This document shows positions 36,088-47,660 of a stretch of DNA of 64,000 bases, piece by piece. The stretch is taken from positions 1-64,000 of the forward strand of contig JADNRV010000027.1 in NCBI GenBank assembly GCA_015499995.1, in the 5' to 3' direction. Under the pieces are notes generated by a model. That model searched no databases, had not been told where the DNA came from, and was given only the letters and a program-made list of their open reading frames with translations. The translations under genes and the position numbers were made by a program. The stretch is from Flammula alnicola (taxonomy: Eukaryota; Basidiomycota; Agaricomycetes; Agaricales; Strophariaceae). Numbering within the stretch: position 1 is the first letter of the stretch; every line of letters starts with the position of its first letter.

Positions 36088-39000
36088 ATGGCGTCGGAAG
36101 GCCACTCTCAAGAACAACAGGGTATACTTCCAGATGGTTCGACGTCCGATCCCGGTGCCCTAGTATTGGCAAATCGAGTGCCTACGCATTCAAGTGCAAG
36201 GTTCGTTCCCCTTTAAGCTGACGAACCACTGCCAGTGATCTTACCTTCTTTCTGTCGTGATAGCACCTCCTTTTTCAACGCATCCCGTAATCTCGCGATT
36301 GGGGGCGGTACATTTGTCTCGAATCAAACAACTCACAATGTATATTTCAATATTCCAAACCAGAACGGTACGGTACTTTCATTTTGTGGTTTTCCATTGC
36401 GTTAACATATAATCATTTTATCTTCTACTATCAGGAATTCCAGCAGGCACTGGGGCAGCAAATACTTCAGGAGTATGTTGTAACTTTCTTTCAGTGTGAG
36501 CGATTGAATTACATAATCCATTCCAGAGCAACCAGCCCAATGATGGCCCTCTATCTCGAGTTTCAAGATGGTTTACTGGCCTTACTCGATTTCGAGTCTC
36601 CCGAAGTCTCCGGAGGCGATCACCCCAGCTGACTGCTCTTAATGGTGGAATTCTAACAGAACCTCGCGTCGACCAAGAAGTTTACAAGCGACATATGTAT
36701 CCCAAGCAATTGGGTTATCCTCTCTGGATACCTCAGTCCAACATGAGCCTTCCGCGACCCTACCGCAGGGAAGGCGTTCGTATTGGAGACGTAGGAATTA
36801 TAACACCTGAAGGGGGCTTTGATTACCTCTTTAATATCTGTCTACCACATAATCATCCCACCAATAACCGCGCTCCGCATGACTTCGTCCCCCTGGACGG
36901 TCCTTTCGACTATTTCGAGGCTCGACCGTATAGTGAAGGCACATACCTTGCGAGTGAGCAAATACACGCCTCCCAAACGCATTTCGAGTAGGTTCAAATT
37001 ACTATTCCATTCTTTTGAAGCTCGAAGTTGATCGATTTCTAATTAGGTACCGCTTCCGGACCTTGGCACCGGAGGGTGCGATTTTGACCTTACCCAGAGC
37101 CCTTTTTCTGAAGCGTTTGGTCAACGTTGAGCGGTTCAACGAATACATCGAAAGGCATGCGAAGAGCTGGTACGCTTATACCAACAACGTCCGCGGACGC
37201 GGGGTTCAAAACGGTGATTTGCGCGTAGTTTTCGGTTATCACAAAAGTTCGGCGTGGGGAATGGCAACCTTCTCCAACGGCGCTCAAAACACCCCCCAAA
37301 CCCTCCGCTTTTTCTCCAGGCTTCCAGTAAACGAACCCATCCCTGCCTACATGTGGGAGGGAACCGGTGTTGCTCTCACGAAAGCTGGACCAGAACCTGC
37401 CGATAATGAGGGTCTCGCAGACGATCGGGTCCAAGCGATGAACCTGCGCAATCAATGTCTGTTTGTCGGCTCTCGTAGCATCTCACTCTCAGATGCTGCG
37501 TGGGCAACGATCCCTTTCAAGACGATCGTCAACTCCGAAGATCAAAAATCTGTTAAACCCTCTCTCCTTCCGCAAGAGGGTCATGACGACGATCTGGCAA
37601 GTATCGTTGCTTTGAATCTCGTTCCTGCAAGTACGCAGAATATAGTAAAGAAGAAATCCGTAAGCGTCTTCGCCGTCTAGGACAATTCAATGGAATAAAG
37701 GCAATCCTTTTTATGCAGGTCATAATCGGTCTCGACGACCTTCCTCCGGTAACTATCAGGTTATATAATTTGCTGTCCATTTATTTATTTACTCTGTGCC
37801 AGGATACCGTGGATCACTCGAAGGCGATAAATATGCTTCTACTTCAGCAGGTAGGCCACGCAGAATTAAATGACGAAGAATCAACCTTGACTCCACCTGA
37901 CAGGATCCAGATGCAGAAGTTGCGGTAACAGATGACAATGAGTGGTGCTCAGTGCTGAAACAGGTATCTTATTCTTATTGAGGCATGGTGTACGATCTCT
38001 AACTCGTTGTGATATAGGGTGATGACCTGCGTCGGGTCTCTTCTTCCGAACTCTTCACGCGTATTTCATCGAGATGTCATATTTACAAAAGTCCTAATGG
38101 TCAGCAACCTTTGATTTAAGCAAGACCAATACCATACCAACACGTTATCTTCATTTTGTAGGTCTCGTCAAATTTTACCTCAAAGATCCGAATACAGTGG
38201 TAAGGTCCTTTCTTTCTAAACCAGTTCAAGCATTTCAAACAGACCTTTGGTTAGGTACCCGCGACCGAAACTGATAATATGCTAATAAAATTACGTGCGA
38301 GGGACGTCTCTGTCCAAAAATGTCTATTAGGAAATCTCCCAGACTTTCAACACATCGAGCGGATACTTCATCTGGCCTTTATCTCGAATTCCGGCGACAG
38401 CAGAACAAGTTTTCCGACGTTACATCCCTTTTTGATGGATAATCCTCACGATCTCTTCACTTTCGACAAACTTCTCGAACCCATTTTGATAGAGGCAGGA
38501 TTCGCGATGCCGCGCCCTCAGCTCACAGACAATGGTATACCAGCAAAAATCCAGCTTTACAAAAAGTTGGAGTCCACTCTTCCTACTGACCCCATGCGAC
38601 GAAGTTACTTCGGGACGCTCGCGGACATTGCGTGGAAGCTATACCTTCAATATGGTCGTCCAGATGAACTTGACGAAACAATCTGGTTGTACGAAAAGGC
38701 TGTCACGTTCACCCCTATCTTTTCGGTGCAGAGTCTTGTGCCAATGCTCGGTCTCTGCTCGGCCCTGTATCGCCGCTTTTTCATCGCCCGCAATTTACAA
38801 GACTTCGTTTACCTCGCCAGATATACGAGGCAGCTGGAAGTACTTGACCTTTCGGATCTCGTTATTCAATTGCTGCAGAGTAATGTATCCTCGGGGTTCG
38901 ATCATCCCACTAGGGAGACTACAAGTCGTGAACCATATTTGCTTAAACTACGTGAAATCGGCCTGCAAGACCCCCATGGCTGGACAAATTTTTTGTTTGC

Positions 39001-41148
39001 GAATAGCAATATTCCTAATCCGAAGACCATCATTGAAAAGGAGGATTTCCGCAAGCATTTCGCAAAGATGGACAAAGGTTGGTCATTCTTGCCATAATGC
39101 GCCCGATGAAGTACTTAATAATTTTTTCCTCATTCCACGTTGCAGCTCTGGCATCATCGAGCTCTCAGGGTCGAACCGAAGTTGAGCGCTCCGCACCTCC
39201 ATCCAAGGACCCGACAGCGGACATTGGTTTGACATTCCACAATTTGATCGCCTTAACCTGCAAGTGGGTGGACTTGAGAGCCCCGGACTTCAGCGTGCTC
39301 TGGCTCTATGGGCCGTCTGCGACGGCGATGACCTCACACCTGGTTCAGAACGTATCCTTGTATGGGGTGGAATCGCATATTGGTTCGAGTTTCACCTTTT
39401 CAGAGAAGGCTGCCTGGAACGACGAAGCCTATCAAACATTTCCAACAATTGCGCTCAAACTCGCCTATTATATGCCGGGATTTATGGAACAATACAAAAT
39501 TATTATGGCGACCGAAAATCGTCGCAACTTGATGACGTCGTCACTCGCCATCCAGTTCTGGGGTCTAATCGTTGATCCTATTTGCAAATTGGAGTCTTAT
39601 CCGGAACATACTCCAACGGTCATTATCAACGGCGTGGACAACTGTGAGTATGAAACAGCAAGAATTATTTTATCGCTCATAGCAGACGCGTTAATGGTAT
39701 TCAAACTACCCCTTCGGTTTATCATCACAAGCAACAAAGATACACGGATGCAAGATCTATTCAACCGGCCCTTCTTATCGAAAATATCCCGTCAATTCTT
39801 CATCGGTAGTCAACCATCTGACAACTTGAATATTCCCCACACTATCAATGATCCCGCAGATATCCTACGGCAGGGCTTCCTAACCCTATACAAACGTCAT
39901 CCTTCTTTGAAGTCGCTGGGAATCGAGCAGTGGCCACCGAAAACGACTTTCGATACCTTGATGAAGAGGTCGCAGGGCAACCCGATCTACGCCAACACGG
40001 TTGTGAATTTTGTCGGTGCCCCCCATGATGATCCCAGGGCAAATTTGGAACTCGTTCTGCAGCCGACGGCGCCCATTAGACCTGAACAGGAACTGACTGC
40101 TTGTTTTGCTGATCTCGATTGCCTCTTTACAAGGATACTTTCTACTCATCGTCAGCCGAAGGCACTCGTTTGGGCTCTCGGGATCCTCCTTGTTCTCCAC
40201 GACTGTGCCCAGCCACAAGCCATATTCGAACATATGTTTGCAACACAGGGAGAATTTTATAATTCAGTCTTACAGGTCCTTCGCTCTTTAATGCATTTTC
40301 CGAAGAAGGAGAATGATCCAGACCCTTATACACATCCGTGGGGCGTCGTGAAGAAACACGTACCCAACAAAGATGAAATGGTGAAAAGTCCATTCATAGT
40401 CCTCGCCCTTCTTTCCCTCTCCACAACAATGCCAACTGCATTCACAATTCCTCTCGCGTTTCGCGACAGGGTCCATGATTCATTCTACGACTTCCTTGTC
40501 AATCCTGAACGTTCGGGTCAATTTTACATCGATATACCCTTTTATCATGGAAAAATTACTTTGGCGGGCCTTGCGCTCATTGCACCTTGCATGTGGCGCC
40601 CATTGAGGTAAGAACAGTCCTTCGTCGATGTGATATTAAATCGGTGGCCGACGTTTCATCTGTAGGTTAAATATCCATCGCAATCCGCCGTTCTCAGAGG
40701 AAACCTTGGATTATCTGAAATTCCACCTGCCGGACCATTTTGCGCAATGTTCTGATAGCGTGCGCGAGCAGATTATAGAAGGCCTACAAACTGCCATGCA
40801 ATCACTAGCGCAACTTGACCCAGGCGATGTAGCAACATATAAAGACGATTTTCTCCACAACATGGCTATCCTTATAGTGAGTAAAATATACTTGCGTCAT
40901 ACATACTATTCCCATTTAAGCTTTTTTTTCAGAATATGATGATTAATAACTGGGATTCATTCGGAGAATGGGCCCATATTTCGGACAAACACAATGTTCC
41001 CGATAAACATAAGGATTTCCACAATGCCATGGATGCCATCCGCGACGACATCTTTCCCCACCGCAAGCAGCCGGGAAAGCTACGCAGAACGATATCAATG
41101 AGTGGAAGGCTGAGAACTCTGTCAACCTCAGAGAGAGTCCCGAAATAA
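36088..41148 (+). CDS. NLR-like protein with degenerate NACHT P-loop (14 exons)
   Basis: Exons 36088-36200, 36264-36367, 36435-36472, 36527-36987, 37047-37659, 37719-37748, 37803-37850, 37904-37963, 38018-38099, 38162-38199, 38255-39077, 39146-40607, 40666-40876 and 40933-41148 all join in phase through introns of 53-68 nt, giving 1432 residues. Order of parts: FFNASRNLAIGGGTFVSN near residues 40-57; a conserved agaricomycete module with unknown role (GYPLWIPQSNMSLP, RIGDVGIITPEGGFDYLFN, NGDLRVVFGYHKSSAWGMA); a short alpha/beta segment (INMLLLQQDPDAEVAV); a helical TPR-like region (LYLQYGRPDELDETIWLYEK); then a NACHT-like domain. The P-loop is GPSATAMT (859-866) instead of GxxxxGK[ST], and Walker B is VIINGVDNC. 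The downstream HDSFYDFLVNPERSGQFYI motif is typical of NACHT proteins. A stop at 37678-37680 is reached only if the intron at 37660 is retained, so a two-gene reading (36088-37680 and 37713-41148) is possible. Confidence 0.72.
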
Positions 41149-42096
41149 CGCCACCGTTTTCCCAAACTTCCGCGGTAGTATCCGTCGGGGTCGATCTCAT
41201 ACCACTATAGTGGACTGAATCATGCCAACCGATTAATATATTCCATGTCCGAGTCTGTGCTCTTTAATTCCGACTTCGTTCTATTCATGGTGACTACAGC
41301 GCAGTGGACAAACCATCCATTCTTGTCTTCAGTGATGATCGCAGATTGTTTCGTAGCAAGCTTAAGGAATATTTTTGTCCTCTCGTTCTAGATTACTGTC
41401 AACCTCGAATTCGAAAATATTTGCCCATTCCTCTAAATCCTCTCGGCAGCCTAAGAGCAACCTAAGGTCATGAGGGGGCTTCTTAGGATCGTAGACAGGT
41501 TGGCCCAGAGAGGCAAGTCAAGCATCAAAGTTTCATAGACTTTGTGCTCGAGGAATATACATAAGTAATATAGGAATGGTGGCAGTGTGGCACGAATCGC
41601 GCTGGAGTAGGCCAATCAGGCTGAACCCAGGAAACTGGGGCTCGGATACGCGTCGAAGCCAAAGGTTCAATTTGGCGGAGAGTCCGCTGGCATCTATCTA
41701 TGGACATACACAGCCTCTGATGCGATCTAATCTAATCTAGCCACTAGTACTACAGCGCGAGAATGAGTCGAGCATGAACGATAAACGATAAACGTTTAAA
41801 CTCTCGCTGTCCAGCAAAGGACCTGGGAAAGGTAGCTGCTTCCTTATTAGCAAGTGGTTATTCTTATGCAGTTAAATAAAAAATAAGTACGAGGAGGATT
41901 CTAACTTCAACTCCAATCGTATTATAAGCGGAATTGATGATTACTAAGCGGCGGGGCATAAATTACGGGCGCCTATGCTTGCCAAACTATATACACTACA
42001 AACTGAGTCAAAGGAAGTCGTATAACCAACCGACTCGCCTAGAAAATACAAATACCATGGTACTGCCAATCGAGAGAAGTCATTCAATCCGACCTC
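41149..42096. other. Intergenic region between convergent genes
   Basis: The NLR-like gene on plus and the Ish1-type gene on minus both end here. No supported gene. The taa-t-ct repeat (gatctaatctaatctag) near 41725 is the only simple motif noticed. Confidence 0.45.
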
Positions 42097-43875
42097 TCAA
42101 AGCTCTCCCTTGATCTTCTGCCCTCCCACCTTGACCTTCTCACCCACATTCTCCCTCGCATCATCGACCTTCTCCTCAGCCCAACTGCCCGCCTTACCGG
42201 CTTTATCCTTCGTTTCCTCCCACGTCTTCTCTCCAGCATGTTTCGTATCGGTAAAAGTCTGCCCAACTTTCTCCTTCGCCTCCTCGTAACTCCCGCTGAG
42301 CAAGCTCATAATATGCAGAAGCACATCTTCGGCTTTATAGATCCCAGAATTGACGATCTCTTTGATCTTGGCGAAGAGCGTCTCGGCGCGTGTTTGGGTT
42401 TGGATCCAGCGAATGCGGGTTTCCTCTGCATATAGGATGCGAAAGCGTTTAAGTGGATAAACTCGAAGCTGAGACAAAGTATGTGGATACGTACGCAGAA
42501 GTCCGGGGCGCGTTCCTGGAAGATATTCCTCGCTGATACCTTTTTCTCGGAGATAGGCGCGGAGGCGAGCATCAGGCCATATCAAATAAGCAGCGGTCTT
42601 TGCCTGCTGGTCGCTAAACCTATACATGCACGGTCAAAAACCGCAAAAGACTTTGCCATACATAGAATAACTACGCACTTTTCATTTGCTAGCTTGACCA
42701 ACTTGTCGCGTTTGTATTGAGCGTCAGAGCGTATATGTCCATTCTCGACGAGCCATTCATGAATATTGCTGTCAGACCAGGCAGACCAGAAGGTGCCCAA
42801 AGCCGATGTATAATTATCCCTAATAATAAGCGTTAAATTAGGTTTCGTTGAGTGGGAAATAGGAACGGAGTTACGCACTCGACCATCTTTAGCATCTTGT
42901 CCCGAGTAGCGTGGGCGTCACTCTTCATGATTCCGTGGTTGACGAGCCAATGCTTGAGCTGAGAATCGGTCCAGGAGGACCAGACAGTGTCGGCAGTAGA
43001 ATAGTAATATTTCTGCATCGGCTTGACCAAAGCATCACGCTTTTTCTCAAAGTCGGACTTGATAACATGGTGAGATAGCAGCCATTCATACTGAAACAAG
43101 TCAATTAGAAAGGTATGGAAACGATATTCGGACGCACCATATACGAATCACTCCAAGCTTCCCAAATAGGGTCAGCGACCGAGCCATATGCATCATGCAT
43201 CATCTGCACTAGCTCATCTCTCTTTTTCTGTGCGTTGGTCTTGAGCAACCCCTTTCCCTCAAGGAACTTCCGCATCTGGTTGTCTGACCATGTCGAATAA
43301 ATGTAATCCTTAGAGTGATCAAATGCGCGGACGGCGTCTTGAGATGCGTGGGCCGCGGCCGCAGTAGCCTTCGATGCGACGCTGGATGCACTCTTCGACA
43401 TCTGGTGCGGAGTATCACCATAGATAGCTGTGCTCGCAGTGGCGCTGGCACGAGAGGAGAACGAAGAAGCAGCGCTGCTATACGAGCGATATTTTTGCTT
43501 GGCCAGCAGAACGAGGTGTTCTCGAGGACCCTTAGGAGCGACGACGCCATGTTGGAGGAGGAACTCGCGCAGACGGGATTCATCCCACGTATCAAAAGCG
43601 GTGTCGCGCAGGTCAGAAAAGGCCTGTTGGGCCGATGCATATTGGTCATACGTCCACACAGATGCAGTTTTCCAATTCTCGCTGACGAGAGCCCTCAAGT
43701 CGGCTTGAGTGTACGAGCGATCGGCAATTGGGACATTGTGGACTTGAAGCCATGCTTTGAGCTCGTTGGTACTCCACGACGAGTATTCGGGCTTGTCATT
43801 GGATGAGCCGCTGAACCAGGAGGCCTGGGCGGCGAGAGTGAGGCTGGCTGCCACTAGGAACAGTGAAGGGCGCAT
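42097..43875 (-). CDS. Ish1/Msc1-type stress protein with seven Ish1 repeats
   Basis: Exons 43875-43138, 43090-42879, 42819-42679, 42619-42495 and 42425-42097 join in phase for 514 residues. A signal peptide is clear (MRPSLFLVAASLTLAAQA). Seven copies of the Ish1 motif (W-S/T-x(4)-L-x(2)-WL-x(3)-H/G-x-I/V) follow: YSSWSTNELKAWLQVHNV, FDTWDESRLREFLLQHGV, YSTWSDNQMRKFLEGKGL, WEAWSDSYMYEWLLSHHV, WSSWTDSQLKHWLVNHGI, WSAWSDSNIHEWLVENGH and LIWPDARLRAYLREKGI. The C-terminus is charged and LEA-like (EKTWEETKDKAGKAGSWAEE). Fission yeast Ish1 and budding yeast Msc1 are the named relatives; they sit at the nuclear envelope/ER and respond to stress. The signal peptide and the LEA-like tail fit entry into the ER/perinuclear space and a protective role. 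Function here is inferred from the family. Confidence 0.9.
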
Positions 43876-44413
43876 TGTGTTTGAATAGAAAGGAGTCGGA
43901 TGGAGTGCGCCAGGGTTTTATACTGTGACATGTCTCTCCAAGGCGTCATGACGTCAGCTGGGCCCGATGACGATACCCAGTACGTTTCGTTTCGTTTCGC
44001 TTTAGGGATAATTGGAAGTCTCCAACAAAATCAAGCGAACACCAAGGAATATGGAACGCACAGAAGAACCTTGAAGTAAGGATCCTCAGGCCTCAACGGC
44101 GATTTCAGCTTGCAGGCGTTTGTTTGCTCTTGTTTCTACCAGTTCCGAACTTGTTCCAAACGTTCCAAAATTTAAGTCCACAGTGCTCAAGCGATCAAGC
44201 TTAAGCAAGATTCAATTAATAGGTAAGAGGTCAAGAGTGTTATCGCGCTTGTGCGCTCAACCACAGTATCTTTTAATTTAATTTATTGTCCTACTTTCCT
44301 TCTTGCCCGTAAGAAATTAAGCAAATACACAATGTCCCTGGCTTCCGTTCGGTGTGACTCCGTGTGAGAGAGGTACCATCGCCAAAGACGAGAGAACGAT
44401 GGCCGTACAATGT
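43876..44413. promoter_or_regulatory. Promoter region of the Ish1-type gene
   Basis: 540 bp between the Ish1-type start and the 3' end of the oxidoreductase gene, both on minus. It contains a direct tcgttt repeat (tttcgtttcgtttcgc, 43985-44000) and a TATA-like ttttatactg (43917-43926) about 45 bp upstream of the start codon. No stress-response element could be assigned with confidence. Confidence 0.4.
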
Positions 44414-46260
44414 TTAACTACCAACACGATCTATCAGGTTTTCAATTTTGGCTTTCTTCACCCTCTTCTCCGTAATCAGGAATGGCGCCGGAAGACCAGG
44501 TGCATGAGGATCCGTATCTTTCGTAGAGACGCCCAAGACCATGCGCGCCAGCGCCCTCCCACTCAACCACGCATGCACCATGCCCTCGCCTGTGTACCCC
44601 GCACAAATCCATTCGCCGGGAGCAGCTAGCATTTCACTGTCGCCGGAAGGCTCTCTTCTCCCAGAAACGGACTTTGGCACACGCCCTACCCATGGCTGCA
44701 TATCGGCCGACAGGCCTAAAAGTCCTGACCAGGAAGCCTTCAGGCGGCCCTTGCCCCACGATCCACCCGGCGGACTGCCCTCCTCGGTATCGGCATCGTC
44801 GCCCTCTTCTCCCCAGTGGCTGGCAAAGTACCGCTCCAATGCCCCGCCCAAATGGGTTTCGTTCTCGAAATCGGATACGCTGTCGTCCACAACACCGACA
44901 TTATCCATGAACGAGGATCGAACGCGACCACCGAACATGAATTCGCCAGAGGTTGGAAGAGGAACAGAGCCAGACGTGTTGGTGGGATTACTATCCTCAA
45001 CTGCCGGCGAGGGGAGTAGTTGAGTAAGATACTCAAAAACAGAGTCATCTTTGATGGGATAGAAGACGAAACCACGAGAGCCTGCCCAGGAGCTCGCTTG
45101 ACTTAGACCTTTCCCTGGCCGCTGGGCCGTCATGGTTGTCCTCGCTGGTATGATTTTTCTTCGCATGCCAGGAAGTAAATGGGACGACCACGCGTTTGTA
45201 GCATGAATGACATGCTTGGTTCTGATCTCCCCCCTTGGCGTGGTAACGATATATGCATCGCCCGTTGATGCGATGTCAGTACAAGGTGTCCGCGTGAATA
45301 GCTTGAAGCTGTTAATTGGTATCAGCTCAATACCGAAGGTGTCGAGATACTAATAGCACATACCTAGGATATCTAGCAAGTAGGTTCGAAAGAATGCCAG
45401 TGACGAAACGATATGGGTGGATGGCGCCACCAGGTTTGGTGATACATCCAACGATAGACGACACCAATTGAAGGCTCTAAGTTTTCCGTAAATATTCACA
45501 AGCACCCGAAGTAGTCGATACACTCACCTCTATACTCTCCCGGTCTTCGATAACATCAAACCCGTTCCCAAGTTCCTTCGAGACATCCTTCAAAAAAGTC
45601 TTCAAGTCATCCTTGGCCTCGCTAAACATGTCGGGATGCATGAACACATCAAAACCCTCCACCAGCCTCGCCTGGGATTCATTCAACAAATTTTCTTCCC
45701 TTGCAGTAGCGATGAGACTAGAAATATGCGCCAAGCGAAACCGCAATATCTCCTGCGCTAAGGAGGCCCCATATGTTTTCCTCAGATCCACGTACTCATT
45801 GTAAATGTTGGGCGCGATGTGTCCACCGTTTCTACGGACGATTTTTTAACGATCAATTTGTGCAGGAAAGGAAGGATTTACTGAGAACGTACCGTGCTGT
45901 GGCGCCTGAACACGCGTCCCGTGCTTCCAACATCACAACCTTCAACGGCTCCCCACGTTTTGACCCCTTTGCCGACGCATCCTCGAAACGGTGTATGTCG
46001 TCTAAAAGGACTTTGGCAATTGACGTCCCGGTTATACCGCTGCCAATGATAATTATGTCGACGCTTAATGGAAGCTCAGCATCTTTCCCGTGTTGTGCTA
46101 TCGGCGATGACGGTACGGTCCAGAACGGAGGAAGAACAGAAGAGTTCAGTTGAGGAATTCCAGGAGTGAGTGAGATTCGCTTGGACAATACTTCGTACTC
46201 TGCGATCATAGTCTTCATGGTCTGCGCCGCAAAGCGCAATGTGGAGATTAGACCGCCCAT
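44414..46260 (-). CDS. FAD-dependent oxidoreductase, DAO superfamily
   Basis: Exons 46260-45893, 45831-45528, 45476-45364 and 45308-44414 join in phase and give 559 residues. The dinucleotide-binding loop is DIIIIGSGITGTSIAK (about residues 68-83), followed by VVMLEARDACSGATARNGGH, the usual second FAD segment of D-amino-acid-oxidase-like enzymes. Near the C-terminus are SGLLGLSADMQPWVGRVP and WICAGYTGEGMVHAWLSG, the conserved DAO end that closes over the flavin. About 70 N-terminal residues precede the Rossmann fold; no signal peptide or membrane anchor is evident. Such enzymes oxidise amino or N-methyl substrates with oxygen and release hydrogen peroxide. Substrate cannot be deduced. An acidic insert (EEGDDADTEEGSPPGG) interrupts the C-terminal half. 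Confidence 0.88.
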
Positions 46261-46726
46261 GGTTGAGGGGATTAAAGATTCAGAGACGCGTCCGGCGTCG
46301 TCAGAAATCGTAAGAATACCCGGTCACAATCACGGCCACAAGCTGCGGTTGTCCACCAGTTGTGAGCCGAGATCGAACGATAATTTACTCCAACTATGAC
46401 CTACATACTCTAGGTTAATGATATAACCTGAAAACAGTGCGGCGATGCAAAGATAAAATCGAACTAGTATGGTGGGTGGTCGGTGAGCCGTGTGAAGACC
46501 AGGGCGGAAGTTCTGAGCCTTTTCGAGACTCACAGGAGGGTCCGTGCACACCGTGTTGTAACAGAGGTTTGTTGACTGATCCTGGCCGGTACCGTTTCGT
46601 TGATAGATCAAACCGAGCCTTCGCCGAGTTTTCTTGGGTTTCTCCGACTTCGAATTCTTTGTCTATTCTTCACTTAAGCTTCAAGCTTCATGCGCCGAAC
46701 TTGAAGGAAATAGCCTGCTCTGTGAT

Positions 46727-47070
46727 ATGACCAGCTGGGAAACATACTTATTAATACTTGCCGGGTTGTTAACTGCTTCGATATCTGTATCATTCAATCT
46801 CACCGTTGTCCGCCGCCAATGCCAAGTGATGAAAATGGTGAGCGTTTACAGCCTCGTCGCGGTGCCTTCTGTCACGCTTTTCTTGCGACCGGTCCCACAA
46901 CTTACAAGGACCATGTGTTTAGTCTGCAGAAGTTTTCCTTTTCATTCTATGGGCTTCTCATCATCGTCAGCGCAATATTAATTCACAGCTGTCAGCCGGA
47001 CTGGACAATAATTGCTGGATTCATAGTGAAACAAGAACCTTCGTTTTCATATCCAATGAGGACGAGTTAG
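46727..47070 (+). CDS. Possible small membrane protein
   Basis: An ATG at 46727 opens a hydrophobic stretch (YLLILAGLLTASISVSFNL). In a second frame, 46819-47070 carries a further hydrophobic helix (FYGLLIIVSAILI) and ends at a stop at 47068-47070. A splice between the two is plausible but I cannot fix its ends. It would be a two-helix protein of roughly 100 residues. It could also be a fragment of a decayed membrane-protein gene like its neighbour at 47661-49133. No family is recognised. Confidence 0.3.
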
Positions 47071-47660
47071 ATGATATTTTTGATCTCGTCTGGCCCCATG
47101 CAAAACAGTAGTGATTCAAATCCTTTCCTTCCGGAAGCTAATCTAAAGTGATTCTATATGCATATCATCATTCATGCAAGGTTCAATCCTTCGACGTAGG
47201 ATAGGTACATAACTTCTGATCCTTGACTGGTCTTCGTTCTAATAATTCTAACCCTGTGATGCCCAAATATCCTCGACCATCGTGGGGATTAGAAATAGAT
47301 GAACAGAAGGCACTTGCAAGTATCCGTAATATCGCCTTGTGATGAAAGTCTTTCTATATCGCAAGAACTTTGCATGCATTCTCAAGATAGAATCCTGATA
47401 GCCTTCTGACTCTGATGTTGACGACTCCCAGGCTGTGTAGCATCGACCGTCAGTTTGAAACGCCGATGTTGCCAAGATGTTGCATAATTGGGTCAACTTT
47501 TCAACTCGAAGAGAGAACATATCCTCGGAGACTCTAAAGTGTACTGGGAAGAACTCCATGCACTGAATTCCCTACGACGTGTATTTTTAAAAACTGGAAT
47601 AATTTACATTTAATGGTGTTACACGGTCTAGATCCTAAGTATCTTGGATAGTGAACGCGA

